DNA of 64,000 bases from positions 863,001 through 927,000 of the forward strand of contig NZ_CP022957.1 in NCBI RefSeq assembly GCF_002269385.1, given 5' to 3'. The notes under the pieces are model-generated. The model had not been told where the DNA came from, did not search any database, and saw only the letters and a list, made by a program, of their open reading frames with translations. Position numbers and translations under genes: made by a program. The stretch comes from Maribacter cobaltidurans. GTDB taxonomy: Bacteria; Bacteroidota; Bacteroidia; Flavobacteriales; Flavobacteriaceae. Below are positions 17,713 to 25,554 of this stretch, in pieces (the first letter of the stretch is position 1; every line of letters starts with the position of its first letter).

Positions 17713-18479
17713 ATCCAATTTTATACTCCAACATTATAGGAAGCGGCAAACCATTATGTATTTTACACGGATTCCTCGGCATGTCCGATAATTGGAAAAC
17801 ACTGGGAAATCAATATGCTGAAAATGGTTTTGAGGTTCACTTGATCGACCAAAGAAACCATGGCAGAAGTTTTTGGTCCGATGAATTTAACTATGACCTT
17901 TTGGCCAAAGATCTCTTTGATTATCTTAATGACAAGAATATACAGAAAACAGCCCTTATCGGGCATTCCATGGGAGGTAAAACGGTTATGCAATTTGCCT
18001 GTACCTATTCCCAGCTAACCGAGAAATTACTGGTGGCGGACATTGCCCCAAGATACTATCCGCCCCATCATCATGAAATCATTAGCGCACTTAACCATTT
18101 GGAACTGGAAAAAATAGAAACAAGGGGGGATGCGGATGATCAATTAAAAAAATATTTAAAAAATTTTGGTGTGCGCCAGTTTTTACTGAAAAATCTCTAC
18201 AGGACAAAGGATAGTAAGTTTGGATTAAGAATTAACTTGGCCGTCCTCACCGAAAAAATGGAGGAAGTTGGGGAAAATATTTCAAGTTCTGAGCACTATG
18301 ATGGTCCCACACTTTTCTTGAAAGGCAGCAAATCTGAATATGTTTCGGATGCTGACAGTGTTCAAATTAAAAGACATTTCCCCAATGCCAAAATAGAGGT
18401 TATTGATAATGCGGGTCACTGGCTCCATGCTGAAAATCCCGAGCAATTTTTTGAGAAGTCGTTTCAATTTTTAAAATGA
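17709..18479 (+). CDS. alpha/beta-fold hydrolase
   Basis: A 256-residue hydrolase of the YbfF/PldB-like esterase group. The oxyanion segment is [14 protein letters not shown]. The nucleophile elbow GHSMGG is at about residues 94-99. The final catalytic His lies in [15 protein letters not shown]. The start at 17709 overlaps the pdxJ stop (ATGA), so the two are translationally coupled; upstream codons in the same frame belong to pdxJ sequence. The substrate is not predictable, but short acyl thioesters or esters are usual in the family. Confidence 0.9.
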   Translation: MNPILYSNIIGSGKPLCILHGFLGMSDNWKTLGNQYAENGFEVHLIDQRNHGRSFWSDEFNYDLLAKDLFDYLNDKNIQKTALIGHSMGGKTVMQFACTYSQLTEKLLVADIAPRYYPPHHHEIISALNHLELEKIETRGDADDQLKKYLKNFGVRQFLLKNLYRTKDSKFGLRINLAVLTEKMEEVGENISSSEHYDGPTLFLKGSKSEYVSDADSVQIKRHFPNAKIEVIDNAGHWLHAENPEQFFEKSFQFLK

Positions 18480-18559
18480 AAATGCCGTATTAAACAAAAA
18501 ACCTTTAAACCGCAATGACAATATTTTAGTACCTTTAAAAGAAACTAAACCAACACTAT

Positions 18560-18904
18560 ATGAAACTTATTCTTCGCATTTTACTAAGTGCTCTGGCCGT
18601 TGTTCTATTGGCCAACTTTCTTCCACATGTATCTGTAGATTCCTATATGACCGCCATAATCGTGGCCATAGTACTGAGCCTTTTGAACTTTTTGGTGAAA
18701 CCTATTTTGGTTATACTCACCTTACCTGTCACCATTTTGACCTTTGGCCTCTTCTTATTGATTATCAATGCACTGATTATTCTATTGGCCGATAATTTGA
18801 TAGACGGATTTAACGTCGACGGACTTTGGTGGGCGCTCTTGTTCAGCCTTTTGCTCTCATTTTTACAGTCCATATTATATTCCTTGCTTAAAGAAGACAA
18901 ATAG
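18560..18904 (+). CDS. small four-helix membrane protein of the phage-holin-like family (PF04020 type)
   Basis: A 114-residue protein that is nearly all membrane: segments at about 4-20, 28-48, 50-76 and 86-108, with LLNFLVKPILVILTLPVTILTFGLFLLIINAL in the middle split by short polar turns. This family, named after a mycobacteriophage holin, is widespread as a chromosomal gene and is not evidence for a prophage. The function is unknown. It has its own spacing before the tig promoter. Confidence 0.82.
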   Translation: MKLILRILLSALAVVLLANFLPHVSVDSYMTAIIVAIVLSLLNFLVKPILVILTLPVTILTFGLFLLIINALIILLADNLIDGFNVDGLWWALLFSLLLSFLQSILYSLLKEDK

Positions 18905-18937
18905 CAGTTATTATTTGAAATTCAGACCTTTAAAAAC

Positions 18938-18968
18938 TTGGTCAACATCAGAAAATAAAGTAATTTTG
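18938..18968 (+). promoter_or_regulatory. Bacteroidota-type promoter of tig
   Basis: TTG (18938-18940), a 20-bp spacer, then TAATTTTG (18961-18968) matches the -33/-7 consensus of this phylum. It lies 40 bp before the tig start. Confidence 0.7.
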
Positions 18969-19008
18969 CCTCCCGTTTTATTAAAGTAATTAAGAAGATA
19001 CTGAAGGA

Positions 19009-20331
19009 ATGAACATTACAAAAGAGCAGATAGATGACTTAAACGCGGTTGTAAAGGTCGCTATCACCAAGGAAGACTATCAGGATAAGGTAGACACTAT
19101 CCTTAAAGATTACAAAAAACAAGCCAACATACCAGGCTTTAGAAAGGGACAAGTTCCTATGGGGCTTATAAAAAAACAGTATGGAAAGGCGGTTTTGGTG
19201 GACGAAGTAAACAAATTGTTACAAGACAACCTTAACAAATATCTTACCGAGGAGAAGCTGGACGTCCTTGGAAATCCCTTACCAAAACAAAAAGATGATT
19301 TTGACTGGGACCAAGAGGAACTGGATTTTGAATTCGAATTAGGGCTTGCACCGGAATTTGAAGTACCCTTAAAAACAAAAAAGGCTATTACACACTATAA
19401 AATCGTAGCCGATAAAAAGATGATCAATGAGCAAGTAGAGCGTATCCAGAAGCAATACGGCAAACTTGTAAGCAAGGATGAAGTTGGCAAAAAGGACGAG
19501 GTTTCCGGAAATTTTACGAACGAAGAGGAAGGAATAGACAACAAAGCTCTTTTGGAAATCGAGAAGCTTAAAAGTAAAAAAGCAATTGATGCATTGTTGG
19601 GTAAAAAAGTTGGGGAAGTTGTCACTTTAAAGACCAAAGGCCTTTTAAAGGATGACCATTTACTTTCCAGCATTTTGGGAATCGCCAGGGATAAAGCGGA
19701 TAATCTGGATATTGAGGTTGATTTTACCATAACCGAAATTAACGAAAGAGAACCTGCGGAATTGAACCAAGAACTATTCGATAAGCTTTTTGGTGAAGAT
19801 GCCGTTAAGTCAGAAAAGGAATTGAAGGAGCGTATTGCAGAAGATTCCGAAAAGCAGTTCGAGCAACAAGCAGACCAGAAATTGCTGAACGATGTAACGG
19901 AATATTTCATTGAAAATACCAAGTTTGATCTACCATCCGGGTTTTTGACCAAATGGATTCAAATGACCGGAGACAAGGAATTGACCCCTGAAGAGGCCAG
20001 TGAAGAGTATGAAAAATCCGAAAAAGGATTGAGGTACCAATTGATAGAAGGAAAAATAATCAAGGATAACGATCTACAGGTTCAATTCGACGAATTGAAG
20101 GAATTTGCCAAAGGTTTCATTAAATCACAAATGGCCCAATTTGGACAGCTGGACCCAAAAGAGGAGGAATTGGACAATATAGCCGCAAGGGTTTTAGGAA
20201 ACCAAGACGAGGTAAAGCGTTTATCCGAGCAGTTGATGAGCCAAAAACTATTGAACCTCTACAAGGAAAAAGCAAACCTTAAGACCAAAGAGGTAACCTA
20301 TGAAAACTTTGTGAAAGAAGTTTACGGATAA
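19009..20331 (+). CDS. tig: trigger factor
   Basis: A 440-residue ribosome-associated chaperone with peptidyl-prolyl isomerase fold that shields nascent chains. The ribosome-docking signature GFRKG is at residues 43-47 in NIPGFRKGQVPMGL. The middle region (about 150-245) is the FKBP-like domain, and the helical C-terminal arms follow (about 255-440, rich in Glu and Lys). The tig-clpP-clpX order is the classical one. A terminator follows at 20361, so read-through into clpP is at most partial. Confidence 0.96.
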   Translation: MNITKEQIDDLNAVVKVAITKEDYQDKVDTILKDYKKQANIPGFRKGQVPMGLIKKQYGKAVLVDEVNKLLQDNLNKYLTEEKLDVLGNPLPKQKDDFDWDQEELDFEFELGLAPEFEVPLKTKKAITHYKIVADKKMINEQVERIQKQYGKLVSKDEVGKKDEVSGNFTNEEEGIDNKALLEIEKLKSKKAIDALLGKKVGEVVTLKTKGLLKDDHLLSSILGIARDKADNLDIEVDFTITEINEREPAELNQELFDKLFGEDAVKSEKELKERIAEDSEKQFEQQADQKLLNDVTEYFIENTKFDLPSGFLTKWIQMTGDKELTPEEASEEYEKSEKGLRYQLIEGKIIKDNDLQVQFDELKEFAKGFIKSQMAQFGQLDPKEEELDNIAARVLGNQDEVKRLSEQLMSQKLLNLYKEKANLKTKEVTYENFVKEVYG

Positions 20332-20360
20332 TATCCAAACAATAAATTAAGTATCTTTAC

Positions 20361-20394
20361 GGTGCCGGAAATTTATTTTTCGGCACCTTTTTTT
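20361..20394 (+). terminator. intrinsic terminator between tig and clpP
   Basis: GGTGCCG (20361-20367), a 13-nt loop, CGGCACC (20381-20387), then seven T. Confidence 0.85.
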
Positions 20395-20419
20395 ACTACT
20401 AAAAATCGATTAAGAGTTT

Positions 20420-21100
20420 ATGGATTACGGAAAAGAGTTCAAAAAATACGCCATAAAAGATCAGGGTATCAGCAGTACGTACTACGATAAAATAATGAGT
20501 AGCATGTACCCTGTAAACATGACCCCCAATATCATAGAGGAAAGACAACTTAATGCCATTGCCATGGATGTTTTCTCCAGATTGATGATGGATAGAATTA
20601 TCTTTTTGGGTACAGGTATCAACGACCAAGTGGCCAATATTGTACAAGCCCAGTTACTGTTCTTGGAAAGTGCGGATGCAACCAAGGATATTCAGATATA
20701 TATTAATTCTCCAGGCGGAAGCGTTTACGCAGGTTTGGGTATTTATGACACTATGCAATTCATAAAACCAGATGTTGCCACTATATGTACCGGAATGGCA
20801 GCTTCCATGGGAGCCGTTCTTCTTTGTGCAGGTGAAAAGGGTAAACGAAGTGGTCTAACACATTCAAGGGTTATGATTCACCAGCCCATGGGTGGGGCCC
20901 AAGGGCAGGCAAGTGATATTGAAATTACGGCACGCGAAATTCTCAAATTAAAGGACGAGCTCTATCAAATAATATCAAAACACTCAGGACAACCTATAGA
21001 AAAGGTCCAGGAGGATAGTGATCGAGATTATTGGATGAAAGCCGATATTGCCCTTGAATATGGTATGATCGACGAGATTTTGGTAAGGGACAAAGAATAA
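20420..21100 (+). CDS. clpP: ATP-dependent Clp protease proteolytic subunit
   Basis: A 226-residue serine protease that forms the ClpP tetradecamer and degrades proteins fed by ClpX. The catalytic Ser129 is in MAASMGA and His154 in IHQPMGG; the Asp is in the EDSDRDYW segment (about 201-203). Compared with E. coli ClpP there is an extra N-terminal stretch of about 30 residues before the conserved PNIIEERQ region, consistent with a propeptide or a Bacteroidota-specific N-terminus. Confidence 0.97.
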   Translation: MDYGKEFKKYAIKDQGISSTYYDKIMSSMYPVNMTPNIIEERQLNAIAMDVFSRLMMDRIIFLGTGINDQVANIVQAQLLFLESADATKDIQIYINSPGGSVYAGLGIYDTMQFIKPDVATICTGMAASMGAVLLCAGEKGKRSGLTHSRVMIHQPMGGAQGQASDIEITAREILKLKDELYQIISKHSGQPIEKVQEDSDRDYWMKADIALEYGMIDEILVRDKE

Positions 21101-21137
21101 TTTCGACAAATTACCCAGAATTTTATTTTTTTACGAA

Positions 21138-21171
21138 ACCAAAAACCGATTTTAATCGTTAAGTTTTTGGT
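21138..21171. repeat. inverted repeat (hairpin) between clpP and clpX
   Basis: ACCAAAAAC (21138-21146) pairs with GTTTTTGGT (21163-21171); inside, CGAT and ATCG (21147-21150/21155-21158) pair around a TTTA loop, with a TTAA bulge. No T-run follows directly, so it may be a regulatory or processing element instead of a terminator. It ends 15 bp before the clpX ATG. Confidence 0.65.
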
Positions 21172-21186
21172 CAGATTATTTTTAGT

Positions 21187-22422
21187 ATGGCAAAGGAAAA
21201 TTTAGAATGTTCGTTTTGTGGAAGGAAAAAGCCAGAAACCAATTTGTTGATTGCTGGTTTGGATGCCCATATTTGCGATAGATGTATTGAGCAAGCCCAT
21301 GGTATAGTTGCAGAAGAAAGTAGGCAGACCAAAACCAATGACCTATCTTCTGAACTGACCCTTAAAAAGCCCCAAGAAATCAAGGATTTTTTGGACACTT
21401 TTATCATTGGACAGGAACGTACGAAAAAGGTAATGTCCGTGGCCGTCTATAACCATTATAAAAGACTGCTTCAGCCCTCTTCCAAAGAGGACGATATAGA
21501 GATACAAAAGAGCAATATTATCATGGTTGGCCAAACAGGTACCGGAAAGACCCTAATGGCAAAAACTATAGCAAAAATGCTCAATGTACCCTTAGCCATA
21601 GTTGATGCTACCGTATTGACCGAGGCCGGCTATGTTGGCGAAGATGTAGAGAGTATACTAACAAGGTTATTGCAAGCTGCCGACTACAATCTAGAAAAAG
21701 CGGAGCGGGGTATTGTTTTTATTGATGAAATAGATAAGATTGCCAGAAAAAGTGACAATCCATCCATTACTAGGGATGTTTCTGGTGAAGGAGTTCAACA
21801 GGGACTTTTAAAGTTGCTGGAAGGAACTACAGTCAATGTACCTCCAAAAGGAGGAAGAAAGCATCCTGATCAGAAATTCATCGAAGTCAATACCGAAAAT
21901 ATATTGTTCATCGCGGGCGGTGCATTCGATGGAATCGAGCGGGCTATCACCAAAAGGCTCAATTTACAGGCTGTTGGATATAGTGCATCCAAAGCGGAAG
22001 AGAATCTTGATGAAACCAACATTCTACAATATATAATTCCAAAGGACCTAAAGGAATTTGGGTTAATTCCTGAAATCATAGGAAGGCTTCCCGTGCTTAC
22101 CCACATGAATCCGCTGGATGACAAAACGCTTAGGGCCATACTAACGGAACCTAAAAATGCCATAATAAAACAGTACGAAAAACTGTTTGCCATGGACAAC
22201 ATTACATTTACCATTACAGATCAAGCATTGGATTATATAGTATCCAAAGCGATTGAGTACAAACTTGGTGCAAGGGGACTTAGATCTCTATGTGAAGCTA
22301 TCTTTACGGATGCCATGTTCGAAATGCCAAGTACGGAAGAGACGGAATTTAAGGTTACTAAACCTTATGCGGAACAGAAACTGTCCTATGAAACAGTTAA
22401 AAAATTAAAGGCGGTTTCTTAA
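21187..22422 (+). CDS. clpX: ATP-dependent Clp protease ATP-binding subunit ClpX
   Basis: A 411-residue AAA+ unfoldase that recognises tagged or misfolded proteins and passes them to ClpP. The N-terminal zinc-binding domain has Cys8, Cys11, Cys30 and Cys33. Walker A is GQTGTGKT, Walker B is [10 protein letters not shown], and the sensor region and C-terminal [10 protein letters not shown] block are standard. The last codons form one arm and the loop of the terminator 22407-22431, and the stop overlaps the convergent hydrolase stop by 4 bp. Confidence 0.97.
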   Translation: MAKENLECSFCGRKKPETNLLIAGLDAHICDRCIEQAHGIVAEESRQTKTNDLSSELTLKKPQEIKDFLDTFIIGQERTKKVMSVAVYNHYKRLLQPSSKEDDIEIQKSNIIMVGQTGTGKTLMAKTIAKMLNVPLAIVDATVLTEAGYVGEDVESILTRLLQAADYNLEKAERGIVFIDEIDKIARKSDNPSITRDVSGEGVQQGLLKLLEGTTVNVPPKGGRKHPDQKFIEVNTENILFIAGGAFDGIERAITKRLNLQAVGYSASKAEENLDETNILQYIIPKDLKEFGLIPEIIGRLPVLTHMNPLDDKTLRAILTEPKNAIIKQYEKLFAMDNITFTITDQALDYIVSKAIEYKLGARGLRSLCEAIFTDAMFEMPSTEETEFKVTKPYAEQKLSYETVKKLKAVS

Positions 22423-22436
22423 ACCGCCTTTTTCTT
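22407..22436. terminator. bidirectional terminator inside the overlapping 3' ends of clpX and the next gene
   Basis: An 11-bp perfect stem AAAGGCGGTTT (22407-22417)/AAACCGCCTTT (22421-22431) with loop CTT, T-rich on both exits. Both stop codons lie in its centre (22419-22422). Confidence 0.9.
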
Positions 22437-22988
22437 TTCAATCTTTTCGGGAATATTTATTGCTGTGACTTCGTTCAATAAGGCCAAGCAAACCTTTCTT
22501 ATTATTTTTTCATCGGTATATAAGGTATGTCCATAATTTGGAATAACATCCAATTCTACGTCCAGTTTATTGGCCCAAATATCATCCGGTCTATTAGCAT
22601 CGTTTTCCCCATATATAAGATTAAGGGAAATAGAAGGCTTTACATCCTGTAACCTAATTCTTGTCGCTGAAACAGAAAAGAGAGACTTGACCGGTAAGCC
22701 TTTTTTTGCCGCATTCCAGACAATGGTTCCACCAGTACTGAATGCCAAATAATAACAGGGCGATTTCTCCTTTTTAAGAAGGTGGGCGACCGCCGTATCA
22801 ATACCTCCATTTACAAAGGCATCATGGATGTTTTCTTCTGTCTGTACAGGCAAATCAAGATTTGCAAGTTGTTGGCTATCGTAAAAGGTGATATCAAAAT
22901 ATTGTTGCAAATAACCTAAATAGGAAGTAATCCAGAGGCCCTTTTTTGTGCCCCACATATCCGAGACAATAACGAGTTTTTCAGCCAT
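22419..22988 (-). CDS. alpha/beta-hydrolase-like protein
   Basis: A 189-residue small alpha/beta fold. The strand-turn-helix [14 protein letters not shown] (about residues 81-94) looks like a nucleophile elbow with Ser but with Ala-Phe in place of the usual first Gly-x. An acidic residue in [11 protein letters not shown] and His in [10 protein letters not shown] complete a possible triad. It might be a dienelactone-hydrolase-like esterase or a non-catalytic relative. It converges on clpX with a 4-bp overlap and a shared terminator. Confidence 0.7.
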   Translation of the reverse strand: MAEKLVIVSDMWGTKKGLWITSYLGYLQQYFDITFYDSQQLANLDLPVQTEENIHDAFVNGGIDTAVAHLLKKEKSPCYYLAFSTGGTIVWNAAKKGLPVKSLFSVSATRIRLQDVKPSISLNLIYGENDANRPDDIWANKLDVELDVIPNYGHTLYTDEKIIRKVCLALLNEVTAINIPEKIEKKKAV

Positions 22989-23117
22989 AATTATAGTTTG
23001 TAAATTAACAATTTGGGAACATGTCCTCCAAATTCATTAAATAACGGATGATTGTATAATTTATTTGGTAATTCGTGCCAAATCTTCGATGTAAGACTAA
23101 TACCAGAGAAAAACAGC

Positions 23118-24683
23118 CTAACTATCTTGACCGTCCCCAGTAAGTTCTTTTTGGTGTAGCTTGTTGGAAGAGACATTCATACATAGTAACCTTTCAATGT
23201 AGTCCCTTCTGTTGGAAAGCCTAGGGATTTTGTGCTGCCCCCCCAGTTTGTCGTTGATTTTCAACCAATCATAAAAAAGATTTTCACGTGCAATGTGCAC
23301 CCTTGGCATCTCCAGCGTTGTGTTGTTGTAACGCTTCGCTTCATAGTCGGAATTCATGGATTTCAAGGCATTATCCAATAATTCCGTGAAGTAATTAAGA
23401 TCTTTTGGAGATTTTCTAAACTCGATTATCCACTCATGGGAACCTTTCTTTTTACCATTCATAAAAATAGGACCCGCGGTATAGTCCTTAATTTCCGTAT
23501 TGGTCTTTAGGCAAACCAATTTAAGGGCTTCCTCGGCATTCTCAATAATCAATTCCTCCCCAAAAACATTGATATGGTGTTTGGTTCTACCGGTTACTCT
23601 GATGCGATAGGGATTTTTAGAAGTAAAACGCACCGTATCCCCAATTTTATATCGCCACAAACCTGAATTAGTGGTAATCACAATGGCATAATTCTTACCA
23701 ATCTCAACCTCCCAAAGTGGAACACAACTTTGGTCTTCCGTACCATATGTATCCATTGGAATAAACTCATAGAATATACCATAGTCCAACATCAATAAAA
23801 GGTCCTCTGCATTGTTCCTGTCCTGTATTGCGAAAAACCCTTCCGATGCATTGTAGATTTCATAATACCTGAAATTCTTTCTGGGCAAAAGGCTTTTATA
23901 CTGGTCCCGGTAGGGGCTGAAACTTACACCTCCATGAAAATATACCTCAAGATTTTCCCAAACTTCAAATAAATGTTCCTTACCGGTTTCCTGCAATACA
24001 TTGTTTAATAAAACCAACATCCAGGAAGGTACACCGGCCAAACTGGTCACATTTTCCTGAACACTTTCCTTGATAATGGCTCCAAGCTTTGCCTCCCATT
24101 CACTCATTAAGGAAACTTTATTGCTTGGTGTACTACTAAACTCTGCCCACAAAGGCATATTATCGATTAGAATGGCAGAGAGATCCCCAAAAAAAGAACC
24201 ATTATCCTCGTACAATTCCTTACTCCCGCCCAAGCGCAGACTTTTCCCAGTAAACAATTGAGAGTTTTCATTATTGTTAAGATACAGGCAAAGCAAGTCT
24301 TTTCCTGATTTGTAATGACAATCCTCCAGAGCCTCAGAACTTACGGGAATGAACTTACTTTTGGCGTTGGTAGTTCCGCTGCTCTTTGCAAATAGTTTTA
24401 CCGTAGTAGGCCAAAAAAGGTTTTGCTCGCCTCTACGGGTCCTTTCTATAACAGGCTCAAATTCTTCGTATGACACAACCGGCACACGTTCCTTATAAGT
24501 CTCGTAACTGTGTATGGATTCAAAATCATAATGTCGCCCAATTTCCGTATCCTCGGCAAACTCAAGAAGGTTGAACAACACCTCCTCTTGTACCTCCTCA
24601 GGATATTTTAAAAAAAGTTCTATCTGGTGATAGCGCTTTTTTAGCAGCCAAGAGGCAATGGAATTGAACAGTGGAATGGACAT
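23118..24683 (-). CDS. GH3 auxin-responsive promoter family protein (acyl-adenylate-forming fold)
   Basis: A 521-residue member of the GH3 family, ANL-like enzymes that adenylate carboxylic acids and in plants join them to amino acids. The ATP-binding motif is seen as FAKSSGTTNAKSKFIPVS (about residues 98-115). Other family blocks are YNASEGFFAIQ, the GLWRYKIGDTVRF motif (ATP/acyl binding) and GRTKHHINVFGEELI. Bacterial members are common in Bacteroidota, but their substrates are unknown. It is separated from the preceding gene by 129 bp without a visible gene. Confidence 0.9.
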   Translation of the reverse strand: MSIPLFNSIASWLLKKRYHQIELFLKYPEEVQEEVLFNLLEFAEDTEIGRHYDFESIHSYETYKERVPVVSYEEFEPVIERTRRGEQNLFWPTTVKLFAKSSGTTNAKSKFIPVSSEALEDCHYKSGKDLLCLYLNNNENSQLFTGKSLRLGGSKELYEDNGSFFGDLSAILIDNMPLWAEFSSTPSNKVSLMSEWEAKLGAIIKESVQENVTSLAGVPSWMLVLLNNVLQETGKEHLFEVWENLEVYFHGGVSFSPYRDQYKSLLPRKNFRYYEIYNASEGFFAIQDRNNAEDLLLMLDYGIFYEFIPMDTYGTEDQSCVPLWEVEIGKNYAIVITTNSGLWRYKIGDTVRFTSKNPYRIRVTGRTKHHINVFGEELIIENAEEALKLVCLKTNTEIKDYTAGPIFMNGKKKGSHEWIIEFRKSPKDLNYFTELLDNALKSMNSDYEAKRYNNTTLEMPRVHIARENLFYDWLKINDKLGGQHKIPRLSNRRDYIERLLCMNVSSNKLHQKELTGDGQDS

Positions 24684-24759
24684 TTTTGGGTATCTTTATC
24701 GGCTAAAAATAGGGTATATCCCTCTCATTATCAAATTGAAATTTTAATAGAAATTCATT

Positions 24760-25554
24760 ATGCAGTACGAAGGTGTTCTCAAAAAAATGCAAACTGAAAT
24801 TGGAAGTCCCATCCAGTATTATTTGGTTTTTGAAACCGACTTTCTAAATATGAACCAAGTATTGGACAACCAGTTACGGATTGAATTTATAAAACATCAA
24901 TGTTTAAACTGCGGAAATGACCGACCCATTTATCGCCAAGGATTCTGCAAATCCTGTTTTTTTGACATTCCCTCTGCGGGGGAATGGATTATGCGACCGG
25001 AATTAAGTACGGCCCATTTGGACAAGGAAGACCGTGACCTGGAATATGAAAAAAAAGTACAGTTGCAGCCACATATCGTCTATTTGGCAAACTCTAGCAA
25101 TATTAAGGTGGGGGTGACAAGAAAGGCGCAAATCCCAACAAGATGGATCGACCAAGGTGCGCATGAGGCAATCGAAATTGTAGAAGTTCCCAATAGGTAT
25201 TTGGCAGGAATTACGGAGGTTGCCCTAAAAGACCATGTATCCGATAAAACCAATTGGCGTAAAATGTTGACCAATGAGATAGAAGAGCAGGATTTAGTGG
25301 ATTGGCGTAATAAACTTAAAGCGTATATACCCCAAGAAGCCCTACCCTATTTTATTGAGGATAATACGGAGACCCATTTGGAGTTCCCCGTACTTCAATT
25401 TCCACAGAAAGTAAAAAGCTTGAGCCTGGACAAAACACCCACCTACCAAGGAACCCTAAAAGGAATAAAGGGTCAGTATCTCATTTTTGAGGACAACACT
25501 GTGTTCAATATTAGGGGCAGTGAAGGTTACTACATTGGCCTTACTATCAATTAA
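24760..25554 (+). CDS. DUF2797 family zinc-ribbon protein
   Basis: A 264-residue cytoplasmic protein of unknown function. A four-cysteine zinc site is visible: C-x2-C (CLNC) and C-x2-C (CKSC) about 16 residues apart, at about residues 47-66. The core from about 105 contains HIVYLANSSNIKVGVTRKAQIPTRWIDQGA, which resembles a GIY-YIG-like beta-sheet with conserved Lys/Arg and Thr. The C-terminus ends in the GYYIGL segment. It converges on the AsmA-like gene with an 8-bp overlap. Confidence 0.85.
   Translation: MQYEGVLKKMQTEIGSPIQYYLVFETDFLNMNQVLDNQLRIEFIKHQCLNCGNDRPIYRQGFCKSCFFDIPSAGEWIMRPELSTAHLDKEDRDLEYEKKVQLQPHIVYLANSSNIKVGVTRKAQIPTRWIDQGAHEAIEIVEVPNRYLAGITEVALKDHVSDKTNWRKMLTNEIEEQDLVDWRNKLKAYIPQEALPYFIEDNTETHLEFPVLQFPQKVKSLSLDKTPTYQGTLKGIKGQYLIFEDNTVFNIRGSEGYYIGLTIN

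Noticed and set aside
18560..18904. Holin-like gene as evidence for a prophage
   Set aside because: This four-helix family is a normal chromosomal gene in many bacteria, and no other phage genes lie near it.
19395..19952. 185-codon minus-strand open frame within tig
   Set aside because: Ser/Leu/Phe-rich antisense translation typical of the complement of Lys/Glu-rich genes; tig is unambiguous.
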